From contig NC_080685.1 of the NCBI RefSeq assembly GCF_030445035.2, forward strand, positions 113,448,432-113,512,431: a DNA stretch of 64,000 bases. Direction: 5' to 3'. This document shows, piece after piece, positions 11,081-21,502 of the stretch. The position numbers and the translations under genes are program-made. Each line of letters begins with the position of its first letter. The stretch's first letter is position 1. The notes beneath the pieces were generated by a model that saw only the letters and a program-made list of their open reading frames with translations, was not told the origin of the DNA and did not search any database. Source of the DNA: Dasypus novemcinctus (lineage: Eukaryota; Chordata; Mammalia; Cingulata; Dasypodidae).

Positions 11081-12896
11081 CTCTTTATTTTGATGAATTT
11101 AATCAGTTCCTTAGCTTCTTTGTCTGCTCTTGGAGGTTAATTAGTTGTTATTTTTGCACAGGTGTTATCTTCTCTTTGTCACTTTTTTCTTCTTATTCTA
11201 GTTACTTGTTGTTGGTTAAGTTCACTTTAGAGGAAAGTATTAGTGTTGGGGAAAGGCAATTGTGTAAGCAAGGGAAAAGTGTAAAGTAGTATTGGTGATG
11301 TATGTTAACAAAGCAAGAATATGAGATCTGGGAGGATGGAGGTTAGATTCATGTAGATTGTATAGAGTTATAGCTGTAGGTAGAGTACCTTTTATGAAGT
11401 AGATGACTGAATATGGGAGGAATATGGTATGAACTACAAAGCTATTGTTTTCATGAGAGAGGGAAAAAGAAAAGAAAGGTAATCATTTCAAGAGTGGATA
11501 ACAGACAGAAAACAGAACAAAGGTATTAGAAATTAAGAGTTAGACACTTTGTGGATCAAAGAACGGGAGGTGGGGGGTGGAATATAGGAGAGACAGTAGA
11601 TGATAGTGGATATCAAGATGCAGGGGAAGGGGGATAGTGTAGGTAGCCTAAATCAGTTCACACAGAAATGAGGCAGTGGAGGATGGGAAAACCCAGCAAA
11701 TGTGAGGTGTTCCCTGTAGCACCTATTGTATACTTGAATTAAAATAAAATAAGTGGAAGATGAGGGACAAGAGGGAAAGAGAAAACCGAAAAAAAAACTA
11801 ATTATAATAAAGAAAAAAAGAAAGACAAGAAGAAAGGAAGAAAGAAAAAGAGGATGGGCAAATGGTGGGTAACGGATAGGGGGAAGAGAGATACAGGTAT
11901 ACATGTGTCACAATTGCAACACTATCTAAAACAACAACTTCCCCCCCTTTGCCCTAAAACCCCCCGTCTGTCTGCCCAAATGGGTCTGCAAGCACCTCCC
12001 TTCCCACAAACCCCCAATAGGCCACCCAGGGCCCACGAACTCCCCAGTACTGCAGATGCTCCAAAAAAAAAAAAAATTAAGTAAAATAAATTTTAAAAAA
12101 AACAAAACAAAAAAAACAAAGAACAGAAACCCCTCCGCAGGCGCAGCTCCGCCCGCCGCTGCCCGCCGCGGAGGCCTGGACCGGCTCTGCCCGGCTCCTT
12201 ACACCGCCGTGGCCTGGCCTGGCTCCGCCCGGTTCCGCTCGCTACAGCGGCCCAGCCGGCTCCTGCGTCCACCTCCCGCCGCCGCGGCCTGGACCGGCCC
12301 CGCCCGGCTCCGTCCGCCACCGCGGCCCGGCCCGGCTACGCCCGGCTCCGCTCGCTACAGCGGCCCGGCCCGGCTCCGGCGTCGGGCTCTCGCCGCCGCG
12401 GCCTGCACCGGCCCTGCCCGGCTCCGTACGCCGCCGCGGCCTGGCCCGGCTACGCTCGCTACAGCGGCCCAGGCCCAGCTCCGGCATCTGCCACCCGTCG
12501 CCGCGGCCTGAACTGGCCCCGCCCAGCTCCGCACGCCACCGTGGTCCGGCTCGGCCCGGCTCGGCCCCGCCCAGCCCCGCTCGCCACTGGCGCAGCCGCC
12601 CGGCTACGGCGTCTGCCGCTGCGGCCCGGCCTGGCTCAGCCCCACCGAGCGGGGCTAGATGCCTCGTCTCCACCTACCCAAGGAGGGAATCCTCTACAGG
12701 TAGCTGGGATCTCTGTGTATATTTCACAGACGGATCCTCTCTGTTACCTTCCCTCCAAATCGATGTCCAGACAGCTCCGGACCAGCAAAAATCCCGAAAC
12801 AATCCGGTCTCAAAGAGTCTCCAACGCCGCCCAGCCGATTCCCTGCAGAAGACCCTAACAGGGATGTTCACTCAGCCGCCATCTTGCCCGCAATTC
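11081..12896 (-). promoter_or_regulatory. L1 5' UTR with internal promoter
   Basis: About 1.8 kb upstream of ORF1 on the element strand. It starts with GCAAGATGGCGGC, a YY1-type site that positions L1 transcription starts in other mammals. The first 240 bp are followed by a very GC- and CpG-rich block with tandem units (12150-12640), then by AT-richer, purine-rich sequence down to ORF1. Open frames in the GC-rich block (such as 12056-12511 and 12242-12673 on either strand) are low-complexity Ala/Gly/Arg/Pro products and I do not treat them as genes. Confidence 0.75.
12150..12640 (-). repeat. GC-rich tandem monomers in the L1 5' UTR
   Basis: About four degenerate units of roughly 105-120 bp, recognised by the recurring series GCCGCGGCCTG, CGCCCGGCTCCG and CTCGCTACAGCGGCCC at about 12155, 12276, 12390 and 12496. 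The block is dense in CpG. Tandem promoter monomers are known from rodent L1; here they begin about 250 bp inside the element rather than at its extreme 5' end. Confidence 0.7.
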
Positions 12897-12911
12897 GTTT
12901 TTGTTTTTCTT
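12897..12911. repeat. Target-site duplication, right copy, of the full-length L1
   Basis: GTTTTTGTTTTTCTT, identical to 2392-2406, at the 5' end of the minus-strand L1. Confidence 0.8.
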
Positions 12912-13085
12912 AAACCACCTACCCTTACTGCATGCCCAGGAGAGAACGACGGGGCTGAGCAGTGTGATAAGACCTTGCCCCAAGTCTCCCGAGCAGGGCT
13001 GGAAGAACTTGGCTTTCAGCCCTGTGTCTGCCTCGGGGCTCGAGCTCCCCCCACCAGGTTTCACTTTTCAGTAAATGGAAAGTTT

Positions 13086-13795
13086 AAGGCTCACCACACG
13101 CCACCCACTAGGAAGGCTACAATGAAGAAGACTGATGATGAGTATTGGCAAGGAAGGGGAGAACCTGGAAGCCTGATGCACTGCTGGTGGGAATGTGAAG
13201 TGGTGCAGCTGCTTTGGAGGACAGTTTGGTGGTTCCTCAAACAATTCAGCACAGAGTTACCACACACGCCAGCAATTCACTCCTCGGCATCTACCCAAGA
13301 GAAATGAGACTATTTGTCCTTACAAAACAAATGCTCCTAGCAGCCTCAGTCACAATAATCAAGAGGTAGAAACAGCACAAATGTACATCAACCGATGATG
13401 GATAAACAAAATGTGATACAGGCATACGATGGAATATTATTTGTCCATAAAAAGGAATGAAGAACTGATACGTGCCATGATGTAAGGTGGAAAACATTAC
13501 ATCAGGTGAAAGAAATCAGACACAAAAGGGCAAACATTGTATGATTCCATTGTTATGAAAATCCAGAATAGCGAAGTCTATAGAGACAAAAAGATTTGTG
13601 GCTGCCAGGGACTAGAGGAAGTTGGGAGAGTAAGGGGGTGATAGCTAATGGGCACAGAGTTTCTTCCTGAGGTGATGAAAATGTTCTCAAGCTGTGATAA
13701 ATATATGAAAACTGATAAATTGTACACTTTAAATGGGAGAATTGTGTGGTAGGTGAATTATAGCTCAATAAGACTTAAAAAATTAAAAGTTTTAA
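13086..13795 (+). mobile_element. Old L1 3' fragment (L1M type)
   Basis: The stretch reads as the C-terminal end of L1 ORF2 in decayed frames (CACTGCTGGTGGGAATG, GGAATATTATTTGTCC) followed by an L1M-type 3' end (GTAGGTGAATTATAGCTCAATAAGACTT). It is 5' truncated and much older than the full-length copy. 12912-13085, between them, shows nothing recognisable. Confidence 0.7.
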
Positions 13796-13825
13796 GATTC
13801 AGCCTTTGCAAAGACAAATGAGTTT

Positions 13826-13892
13826 ATATTCTCATATATATACATCTATATATATATATAGATATATATCTATATCTATATATATATATAAG
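13826..13892. repeat. AT microsatellite
   Basis: Imperfect (AT)n with interspersed C and G (TATATATCTATATCTA), lying between two L1-derived pieces. Confidence 0.9.
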
Positions 13893-15015
13893 AGTCAGGA
13901 GGTCATCAGAGGGGTGGCGCTTACGCACGCCTCAGCAGGACAGCAGAGACAGCCAAAGTAGATACAACCCCAGATACTGGTTCGCCCAGGGGCTATGGAG
14001 ACCCACAGGTTCTATGGTCTTGGCAGATGGCTCTGGAGTTCAGTGCTGTATCAGTGAGGCCTACTTTGGAATTTGTGTTCCTGAATGTTATAGAGTTAGA
14101 CTCAGTTGTGAACTTTCTACACATGCCTCTTCTGTTACTTTTACTGAACCTGTGGTTGGTGCTAGGGTTGGTGTATACTCACGAGACTTGAACCTCTGGA
14201 CTGGCCATGTGACAGCTGGGCCCTGAGCCTCAGCAGAATTGCAACCCTACCCTCTGGTTTGTTGGACTTACCCAGGTAACAGGGAGGTGAAAATGGTCAA
14301 CCACCACACCAGGGGACCGAGAGTGCCTACAACTGCAAGCAGGAGAACTGCATCTATCTACCATCCATGTGGAATCTAAGCCCCCTCTCAATATGGAGGC
14401 GGAGTGAATATCACCATCCCAGGGTCCACAGGATGGAGGAATAAAATAGTCCTCATTAAGATATTCCTCATTAGAGTGGACTCACTGATATTCTACTATA
14501 GAACTATTGTGATTAGTAATGGAAGAAATTGTAGCATTGATGTGCAGAAAGTGGCCGTGATAGTTGCTGAGGGCAGAGAGAGGGAGGAAGAGATGTGATG
14601 TGGGGGCATTTTTGGGACTTGGAGTTGTTCTAAATGATATTGCAGGGACAGATGCTGGACATTATATTTCCTGCCATAACCCACTGAATGGACTGCGGGA
14701 AAGCATAAACTGCAATGGACACTATTATCCATGTGGTGCAGTAGTGCTCCAAATTGTATTCACCAAATTAAATGAATGTGCCACAATAATGAAAGAGGTT
14801 GTTGATGTGGGAGGAGTGGGGGGTGGTATATGGGAACCTCTTATATTTTAATGTAACATTTTTTGTGATCTATGTATCCTCAAAAAATACAATTAGAAAA
14901 ATGATGGGGGTGGGGGTGGGAAGTGGGATATATGGGAACCTCTTGTGTTTTTTAATGTAACATTTTGTGTGATCTATTAACTTTTTAAAAATATAATTAA
15001 AAAATAAAATAAAAT
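13893..15015 (+). mobile_element. L1 3' UTR fragment with duplicated tail
   Basis: Homologous to 53460-54475 (same strand) and to 62777-63400 (opposite strand), and includes the diagnostic GGGACTTGGAGTTGTTC and TGCAGGGACAGATGC. The last roughly 95 bp (ATATGGGAACCTCTT to GTGATCTA) occur twice, at about 14826-14875 and 14930-14972, before an A-rich tail. No coding part of L1 is attached. Confidence 0.75.
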
Positions 15016-15039
15016 ATTAGAAAAAGGCTCAGCCTTTAA

Positions 15040-15425
15040 GGAACTCACAAGTCAGGGAGGGACAAGAAGCAGATATGCCCCAATGGAGTGATGAGGGCCA
15101 CAGCACCAGGAAGCATAGGCGGGGGTAGAGGTGGCCTGGGGGATTAGGGCTGACTGAGGACAAGTGCCTGAGTCCCAGTGTGAAAGTAACAAGTTTTCCA
15201 CCAGAGGCCACACTAGTCTAGTAATTTAGGAAGAGAGGGGTGCATCTCTCAGCTTAGGGAGTGGGGCCGAATGGGGAGGCAATCCTGGAAGGCTTCCTGG
15301 AGCAGGTGACACTGGGCCAAGTGTTGAAGAATGAATCAGGCAGAAACGTGAGGGGCAGAAAAAGATGTCACAGAGGGGGCAAAGGCACACTGAGGGAATG
15401 TGCTGAGGGGCTGAGCTGGGGTGGG
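15040..15425 (-). repeat. L2-like fragment, antisense
   Basis: GGAAGGCTTCCTGGAGCAGGTGAC followed by a tract resembling GTCTTGAAGGATGA is characteristic of antisense L2 in mammalian DNA. Borders are approximate and divergence is high. Confidence 0.45.
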
Positions 15426-16264
15426 AGCTGGGGAGAGGCTGAGAGGAAACTTTGGAGGGATGGGGGTCTGTCCCCTTCTGGTCTAGCTACCTCTCCTCTG
15501 TTCCCCAATGTGGGCCTTGGTTTCAGCAGCAACAGCAAAAGCCTTCCAGCTCAGAGGCGGCAAGTCTCTGACTCAGCCACTAAAATGAGGCTGATATTGA
15601 GCGACGAGGACAAACAAGTGACAGGGAGCAAGTACCGGGGTGCCCACGGCAGGAAACGAGGCCTCTCAGATGCTAGGTACACACGGGCCACATCCCACCA
15701 CCCCAGGAAACATCGGCGCCTGAGAGAAACTGAAACAGGAACCCAGGTGACTTTCCCTGGGCAGATTCCAAGGAAGAAGAGAAAGTGGCATCGAGAGGGG
15801 CCATCCCACTGGCTTTGCACCCACCAGCCACCAATCAAAAGAGCAGGCAGGTGAGAGAAGCAGGTGCCTGGGCGTGGGTCCCGTCACCCTGCTCCACGTG
15901 CCCTCGGCCCACCCACCAGTCAGCTTCAAGTCAGCTGAACTGCAGGCCTCGGGCCCCCCACAACCCTTGGACTTCCCAGCACAGCCGCTTTCCTCGCCCT
16001 TCCCGCTGCTACCTCCCTGGTCGCTGAGGCCCTGGAATTTACACATCCTGAATTTGGAGCCAGACATCTGGGTTCAGCTTCTGGCCTTGTGGTGATTTAA
16101 TTGTGGGCTCGGAGCTTGCTGCTCTCTTTCTGTTACTGGCAAATTAGAAGCCAATGTGTCATAGGTGACAATGAGGATCAGTGCAGAATTACTCCAGTGT
16201 GGAAACCCTTGGTGACAAAGCAGATCTGAGGGAAGGGCGAATGTGGGCATGGTGAGGTCAATCC
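15426..16264. other. No recognised feature
   Basis: Mixed-composition DNA. An open frame on the plus strand spans 15261-15854, but it begins in the L2-like repeat, shows no domain and is shadowed by open frames on the opposite strand, so I do not call it a gene. Confidence 0.5.
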
Positions 16265-16700
16265 CTCTACTGTTGTTTTTTCTTACATTTTTATTGCAGT
16301 GACATATACGCATCACAAAATTCCCATTTTAACCATTTCCTGTGTATAATTCAGTGGCTTTAGTTACCCTCTCAACACTGTGTTCTCATCCTCAGCTTCC
16401 ATCACCAGCACTTTCCCATCTCCCCAAGCGGTATCTCTGCGCCCATTCACAATCACTCCCCATTCCCCCTTCCCAGTCCCCCGGCAACCCCCGATAGGCT
16501 TTCTGTTTCTAGGGATTTGCTCATTCCTTATAAATGAAGTCACATGATACTTGTCCTTTCGTGTCTGGCCTATTTCACTCAGCATAACATCTGCCAGGTT
16601 CTTCATCTTGTTCCATGAGTCGGAACTGCATTCCTTTTCACGGCAGGCTACTATTCCATTGTATGTCTATATCACTTCTTTGTCCGCTCCTTCATCTACT
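16265..16700 (-). mobile_element. Old L1 3' fragment, antisense
   Basis: The plus strand shows the antisense L1M tail and ORF2 end (ACTTGTCCTTTCGTGTCTGG, ATTTCACTCAGCATAAC, CTATTCCATTGTATG). Frames are decayed. 16701-17299 to its right shows nothing I can name. Confidence 0.7.
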
Positions 16701-17299
16701 GACACTGGTGCTGCTTCCCCCATGCTCTTTTGTGCAGCATTTTCACCTTTAAAAGCATCTTCCCACCTGTCTTTACCCCATCTGACAGGAGACAAAGCTG
16801 AGGTAAAGCAGTGGTGTGACTGAGAGCACCCCACACAGGGGATGTCGGGTGCCTCTGGGCCTGGGCCTCTGACACTGAGCTGGGGTGACAGGACCCTGGT
16901 GCTTTTCACACAGCAGCCCCGACCCAAGGCAGGAGGCCACACCACCACCCAACTCCAACTTCCAGGCCCCTGGAGGGTGCTCAGCCTGCAGCGGGGGAGA
17001 GTCACAAGCACGTCCTCAGGTAGCTTAAGGCCTCTCATGTGGAAGAGGAGTTATGCGAGTTTTAGGTAGTCCCAAGGCAGAAGCAGGACAAGTGCTGGGG
17101 AGTTATAGGAACAGAGAAGAGATTTCAGCTCACTGTGAAAAGAAGCGTTCCAAATACACTGAACTGGGTACAGACGGAGAAGGCCACCTGAGGGGTAGTG
17201 AGCTCCCTGCTGCTGGAGGTGATCAAGTGCAGGCCAGACAACCAGCTGGCTGAAGCAGTTCAGAATGGAGCAAATTCTGTGGTAGAGGTTCACCTAGAG

Positions 17300-17940
17300 C
17301 AGGGCTCCTCAATCTTGATACTGTTGACCTTGGAGCAGATAATTCTTTGTTTTTTAAAAACTGTGATAACATACATATAATGTAAAATTGGCCATTTTAA
17401 CATTTTAAGCATACTATTCAGTGCATTGATTACATTCAGTGTGCTACCATCACTGCCCTCCCTTACCAAAACTTTTTCATCCTGCAACCAGTGACTCTGC
17501 ACCATTGAATAATAACCCCAATTCCCCTGCTCTCTGTTTCTATATATTTGCGTATTCTAGATATTTCACATAAGTGGGCCCATACAGTATTTGTCCTTCT
17601 GTGTCTGGCTTATTTCACTCTACATGACGTCTCCAAGGCTCATCCATGTTGTCACTGGTGTCAGGACTTCACCCTCTTTACGGCTGCCTAATATCCCATT
17701 GTGTGCCTGGGCCACATTTCTTCATCCACTCACCTGTCGATGGACGCGTTTGGCCCCGTGCATATGCCGCTGTGAGCCCTGGTGCATGTGTGGCTGGGTG
17801 ATGGCTTGCTGAGGGCTCTCCTGAGCACTGTAGCATATTAGCAGCATCCCCAACCTCTACCCACTAGGGGCCAGTAGCAGGCCCCCCATCCCATCTGTGA
17901 CAACCAGAGTCCCAGACCCTGCTCCATGTGCCCAGGGAAG
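17300..17940 (-). mobile_element. MER20-like hAT DNA transposon, split by L1
   Basis: The left half at 17300-17349 (CTCCTCAATCTTGATACTG through GATAATTCTTTG) and the right half from about 17803 (GCACTGTAGCATATTAGCAGCATCCCC, CTCTACCCACTAGGGGCCAG, TGTGACAACCAGAGTC) match consecutive parts of the MER20 non-autonomous hAT-Charlie consensus as I remember it. About 450 bp of antisense L1 interrupts it. Confidence 0.65.
17350..17803 (-). mobile_element. Old L1 fragment inside the MER20-like element
   Basis: An antisense L1 tail (AACATACATATAATGTAAAATTGG) and ORF2 end (TTTGTCCTTCTGTGTCTGG). It lies between the two MER20-like halves and so is the younger of the two. Confidence 0.7.
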
Positions 17941-18036
17941 CAAAGTAGGCCTCGTTGGAAAACTGGCCTATAAGACCTTAATGACTTTTAAGTGAGATTC
18001 CATCATACTCCACGTGTAACCACAAGAACCATTATT

Positions 18037-18393
18037 GGGAAGCAGATGTGGCTCAAGCAAGCACCTGGGCTCCTGCCTACCACATGGGAGGGCCCGGGTT
18101 CAGTTCCTATGCCTCCCAAAGAAATCGAGCAGGAGAGCGAGCTGACAGGACAGGCTGGGGCAGTGAACTGATGCCACAAAGAGACACAAGGAGGAAAATA
18201 AGTGAGAGACACAACAAAGCAGGCACTGAGGTAGCTCAAGCAATTAGGTGCCTCCCTCCCACATGGGAGGTCCCGGGTTCAGTTCCAGTGCCTCCAAAAA
18301 GAAGATGAACACACAACAAATAGACACAGCAAGCACAAACAACCTGGGGATGGGAGTGTGTGGAATAAAGAAATAAATAGCAAATCTTAAAAA
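18037..18393 (+). mobile_element. Dimeric DAS-like SINE with TSD
   Basis: Two tRNA-like units (heads near 18037 and 18222), each with GTGGCTCAAGCAA- or GTAGCTCAAGCAA-type A boxes and GGGTTCAGTTCC B boxes, ending AATAAATAGCAAATCTTAAAAA. Flanking AAGAACCA repeats (18024-18036 and 18394-18405, near identical) look like the TSD. Confidence 0.85.
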
Positions 18394-18405
18394 AAGAACC
18401 ACTGT

Positions 18406-19795
18406 CATTTTTGGAGCCCCTCGTGGCCTGTGCCATGCCAGGAGTCTTATACACATCACCTCATGGAATGTCGCAGCCTGCCTCAGTGGTCCCTCCCTTG
18501 CACTGTTCTCCCCCCACCCCCTGCCTGGCTTACTCTGTCCTCTTATGTCCCAATGACGTATCACCCCCTCCTCCTGGAGGCCCGCCTGCCCCCATCACGT
18601 TCACGACCCCATTCTTTCATTGCATCCCAACACCGTGCTTCTTTCCTGAAGAGCGCGGCTCTCATGTGAGTCTCCATCTGACACCATCTTCCCACCGACA
18701 GCGACTCCTGGAGGCACCTGGCTGCCTCATCTTGGTCCCCACGAGCAGGGCCTCAGTGGAGTGAGGCGGAGACACTGCTCAGTGGCACTGACAGACCAGC
18801 CACGGCGCCCAGGCAGGCTGCCCCTGCGGCCTGAGCAGAGCCGCCGCCCGCCAGCCAGCCCCTCGGACCACCCCTTCTGCAGACAAGGCCCTCCGGGCCC
18901 CTGCTCCCCAGCTCCTCCACGCAGAAGCCAGCCACGTCCAGAGAGCAGGAGGGAAGGGCCTGGAGAGCACAGGCCGCTCCCCAGGCCCCAGAGCCCACGC
19001 CAGGCCTCTCGTCCAAGCTGGAGGACGTCACTCTAGAGCCCAGTCAGGGCCTGGCGGGGACGTGGTCAGGGCTGAGGGTGTCCCGGGCAAGTGGGTGTCA
19101 CAGCACAGCATGGGGACACCCCCACGCCAGCGCCATCCTGGGGGTGCCTCTGCCCACCCCCTCCTCCTCTCAGGGCCTCAGAGCTTTCCTTTGTAAAGTG
19201 AGGAAGATTTGAAAGTGAACATTGGTGCTTTTCATGCTTTCACTGGCATTTTAATTTTGATTTTAGCAAAAGAACCTCTCCCCCTTATTAAAGGAAAATC
19301 TCACGTGCTATCCCAACCCTCAGAACTCCAATGTGCAAAAGCTTCTCGGTGCCCCCATGTCCCACCCTGCCCCACGCTGGCTCTGGGTAACTTCCCGGCC
19401 CCTCAGGCTCCAGGGAGCCCTTCAGCTCTGGGTGTCTGTGAGTCCTGATCAGCCCCACTGGACACGGTGCAGATATGGTTTTAGTCCAGGCCCTCCAGGG
19501 TCCTCAAGGCCCTGGGTGGTGGCAGCGACTCTGGTCATCCTTGAACATGCTGAGGTGGAGAACTCTGGATATCTGAGTGTTCTGTTTATTTCTGTGGGTC
19601 CCTGGGAAACAGGAACCACAGTACCCAGCAAAGAAAACTTACGGAACTCATTACCCCAGACAGGGTTGGGCAGGGCTCACTGCGTTTGGATGACAGAGCC
19701 CAAACCGAGACACCAGGCCTGACCCCCGCCTGAGAGCAGCAGCCCCAGCCCAAGGGAGCAGTGGTGGTGACAGCAGCTCCAGCATTTTCCCTCTT
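18406..19795. other. No supported gene; GC-rich part 18700-19150
   Basis: 18406-18485 resembles a weak antisense MIR. The remainder is GC-rich with chance open frames on both strands (for example 18761-19036), none with a recognisable domain. Nothing else seen. Confidence 0.45.
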
Positions 19796-19918
19796 TTCTT
19801 TTTTTAAAGATTTATGTATTTATTTCTCTCCCCTCCCCCTCCCCTGCCCTGGTTGTCTGTTCTCGGTGTCTATTTGCTGCATCTTCTTCTTTGTCCGCTT
19901 CTGCTGTTGTCAGTGGCA
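19796..19918 (-). mobile_element. SINE, left part, interrupted by the provirus
   Basis: Poly(T), then AAAGATTTATGTATTTATTTCTC and TCGGTGTCTATTTGCTGC, the 3' half of a long DAS-type SINE in antisense. The homologous uninterrupted copy at 38113-38523 continues exactly where this copy resumes at 28269, past the provirus. Confidence 0.85.
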
Positions 19919-19924
19919 CGGGAA
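19919..19924. repeat. Provirus TSD, left copy (CGGGAA)
   Basis: Identical to 28263-28268. Six bases, as expected of a betaretroviral integrase. Confidence 0.85.
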
Positions 19925-20888
19925 TACGGCGGCTTGCTCGGTCGGTAGAGGTGGGGTCTGGCTGCGGACGAAGGGTCGGTCCAGCTTTGGACGAGGGGTT
20001 GGTCCCGCTTGGGACGAGGGGTCGGTCCCACTTAGGACGAGGGGTCGGTCCGGCAGCAGACGAGGGGTCGGTCTCACAGGGGTTGCGCGGTTCGGCTGAT
20101 GGGGTCGCCCGGAGAAGCAGGCGATGAACTGGGGACAAGGGAGGCCAGGCCCTTGTCGGGGGCTCTCAGGACTGGAGGGCGCACGGCAGAAGAACTACCG
20201 TGGAGACAAGGTAAACATGCAAGTCCACTTTACTGAGGGAGAGGCAACAGTTTTATAGGGGCTGGGGAAGGCTGATTGGTCGAAGCCACACCCTGTTCTG
20301 ATTGGTTGCCGGCGAAAGGTCAGTGGGCGGTACTGGACGGGGGAGGGGTGGTGGTTAGGGATTGGCTGTCGCTGTTGCTGGGGGAAGGGGCAGGGTTTAG
20401 GGATTGGTGGCTGCTGTTGCTGGGGGGGAGGGCAGACTTGAGTTTCCCACCCACGCCTGGCTGTTGCTGCTGTCGGGGGAAGGGAAAAGGGCAGACTGGA
20501 TTTTTCCGCCCACGCCTGGCTGTTGCTGCTGTCGGGGGAGGAGAAAAGGGCAGACTGGATTTTTCCGCCCACGCCTGGCTGTTGCTGCTGTCGGGGGAGG
20601 GGAAAAGGGCAGACTGGATTTTTCCGCCCTGCGCCTGCGCAGGGAGAAAGAAGAAGAAGGGTGCCGCCCCACAGGCATCATGTGGCGCCATCCGGGAGGA
20701 GGGGCGGCCGCGGAAGCATGGCTGCCAAGAAGGGGAGACCCGAGGGCACTCTGCGCCCATGCCGAGCTCCCTTCAGGGGTGGCGGTGAGTCCGACCAGCC
20801 ACCCTATTATGGGGGCAGCGGCTTGGCCTGCTGCGGCTGCTCCCCCGCCAGGCCAGCAAACCACACTTCAGCCCGAGGGGTGACCGCA
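19925..20888 (-). mobile_element. Proviral 3' LTR
   Basis: 964 bp, starting TGCGGTCACC on the minus strand and ending GCCGCCGTA (the other copies end in CA). It has three 59-bp U3 repeats and one 28-bp U5 unit. Its length differs from the 5' LTR by 84 bp, accounted for exactly by one 59-bp unit, one 28-bp unit and a 3-bp indel in the opposite direction. The tract carries open frames on both strands that merely translate the repeats. Confidence 0.92.
20448..20624 (-). repeat. 59-bp tandem repeat, three copies
   Basis: Three units of CCTGGCTGTTGCTGCTG..GACTGGATTTTTC (plus-strand reading), 177 bp in all, in U3 of the 3' LTR. Confidence 0.9.
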
Positions 20889-20904
20889 TTTCCCCCTTCT
20901 TTTC
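20889..20904 (-). promoter_or_regulatory. Polypurine tract of the provirus
   Basis: On the minus strand GAAAAGAAGGGGGAAA directly precedes the LTR start TGCGG. This is the RNase H-resistant primer for plus-strand DNA synthesis in retroviruses. Confidence 0.9.
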
Positions 20905-21357
20905 AAATAAGGGCCAGGATGGCAGCAGCAACAAGTAGCGGAGGCCCAAGAGGCAGTAAGCAATGAGGGAAGCGGGGCTGAAGAGGGAGGTGAGTATGAC
21001 GGGGATATAAATGTACAATTTAGGGGGCGGTATCTTGCTGTTGCAAGCAAGGGTGGCCAATGTCCAATTCTTGTTGATCTCGGAGGCTATAAGATCCATC
21101 TGCTGTTAAAAGTCCAGGATGACAGCGCGTTGCAGGTAGTTGATCTCTTCTTGGCGGCGAAGAGCGGTAGAGGCAGACTGTGTGATGGTCTGGAGGATCG
21201 CAGCGGTGAGGACAAGTCGCGTCAGGGCACCAGCGACGGTGGTGGCGGCAGCGTCGGGAGTGGTGGAGACGTAGGCGAGGACAATAAGAAGGCCAAAGTC
21301 TTCACGGGCGCGAGAGAGGCCGATGTTAATGGGGCGGGCCGACATGGGGTGGCCCAA
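20905..21357 (-). pseudogene. env transmembrane-subunit remnant
   Basis: One minus-strand frame from about 21357 to the LTR, interrupted by a single TAA at 21106-21108. The first part has a hydrophobic, Ala/Leu/Thr-rich stretch (GLLIVLAYVSTTPDAAATT) followed by heptad-like sequence (RRQEEINYLQRAVIL). After the stop it continues with QQMDLIASEINKNW and a long hydrophobic segment (YIYIPVILTSLF..LIAYCLLGLRY) with a basic end. That order, fusion peptide, heptad repeat, membrane anchor, fits a retroviral TM subunit. The surface subunit that should precede it is missing. Identification is by architecture and position rather than by clear family motif. Confidence 0.6.
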
Positions 21358-21502
21358 TCTGCAACGCAGTGGGGGTTCAAGCGAAAAAAGGAGGGGGGCG
21401 GGGGACGAGAAAGGACGCTTTGGATGGCTGAGAAGAGGAGTGAGGTCGAGACAGGAGGAAGCTCTGCAAGCCGTAGGCCGGGGAAAGCGGGTTGCGGGCC
21501 GT

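Larger units (their letters stand above)
2407..12896 (-). mobile_element. Full-length LINE-1, carrying a solo LTR insertion
   Basis: A complete L1 on the minus strand. Its 5' end is at about 12896 (GCAAGATGGCGGC, a YY1-type motif as found at L1 starts), and its oligo(A) tail at about 2413. Order: 5' UTR 12896-11081, ORF1 11080-10112, ORF2 10037-6193, then a 3' UTR to 2407. Subtracting the solo LTR plus one TSD copy (984 bp) leaves about 9.5 kb, longer than a typical 6-kb human L1, mainly because the 3' UTR is about 2.8 kb. The 15-bp TSD at both ends supports target-primed reverse transcription. ORF2 is broken, so this copy is not autonomous as sequenced. Confidence 0.85.

Noticed and set aside
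12056..12673. GC-rich open frames considered as a gene or CpG-island exon
   Set aside because: They lie in the L1 5' UTR monomers, are Ala/Arg/Gly/Pro-rich in several frames and have no domain.
15261..15854. 197-codon plus-strand frame considered as a host exon
   Set aside because: No domain, begins within an L2-like repeat, overlapped by comparable frames on the other strand, no convincing splice context.
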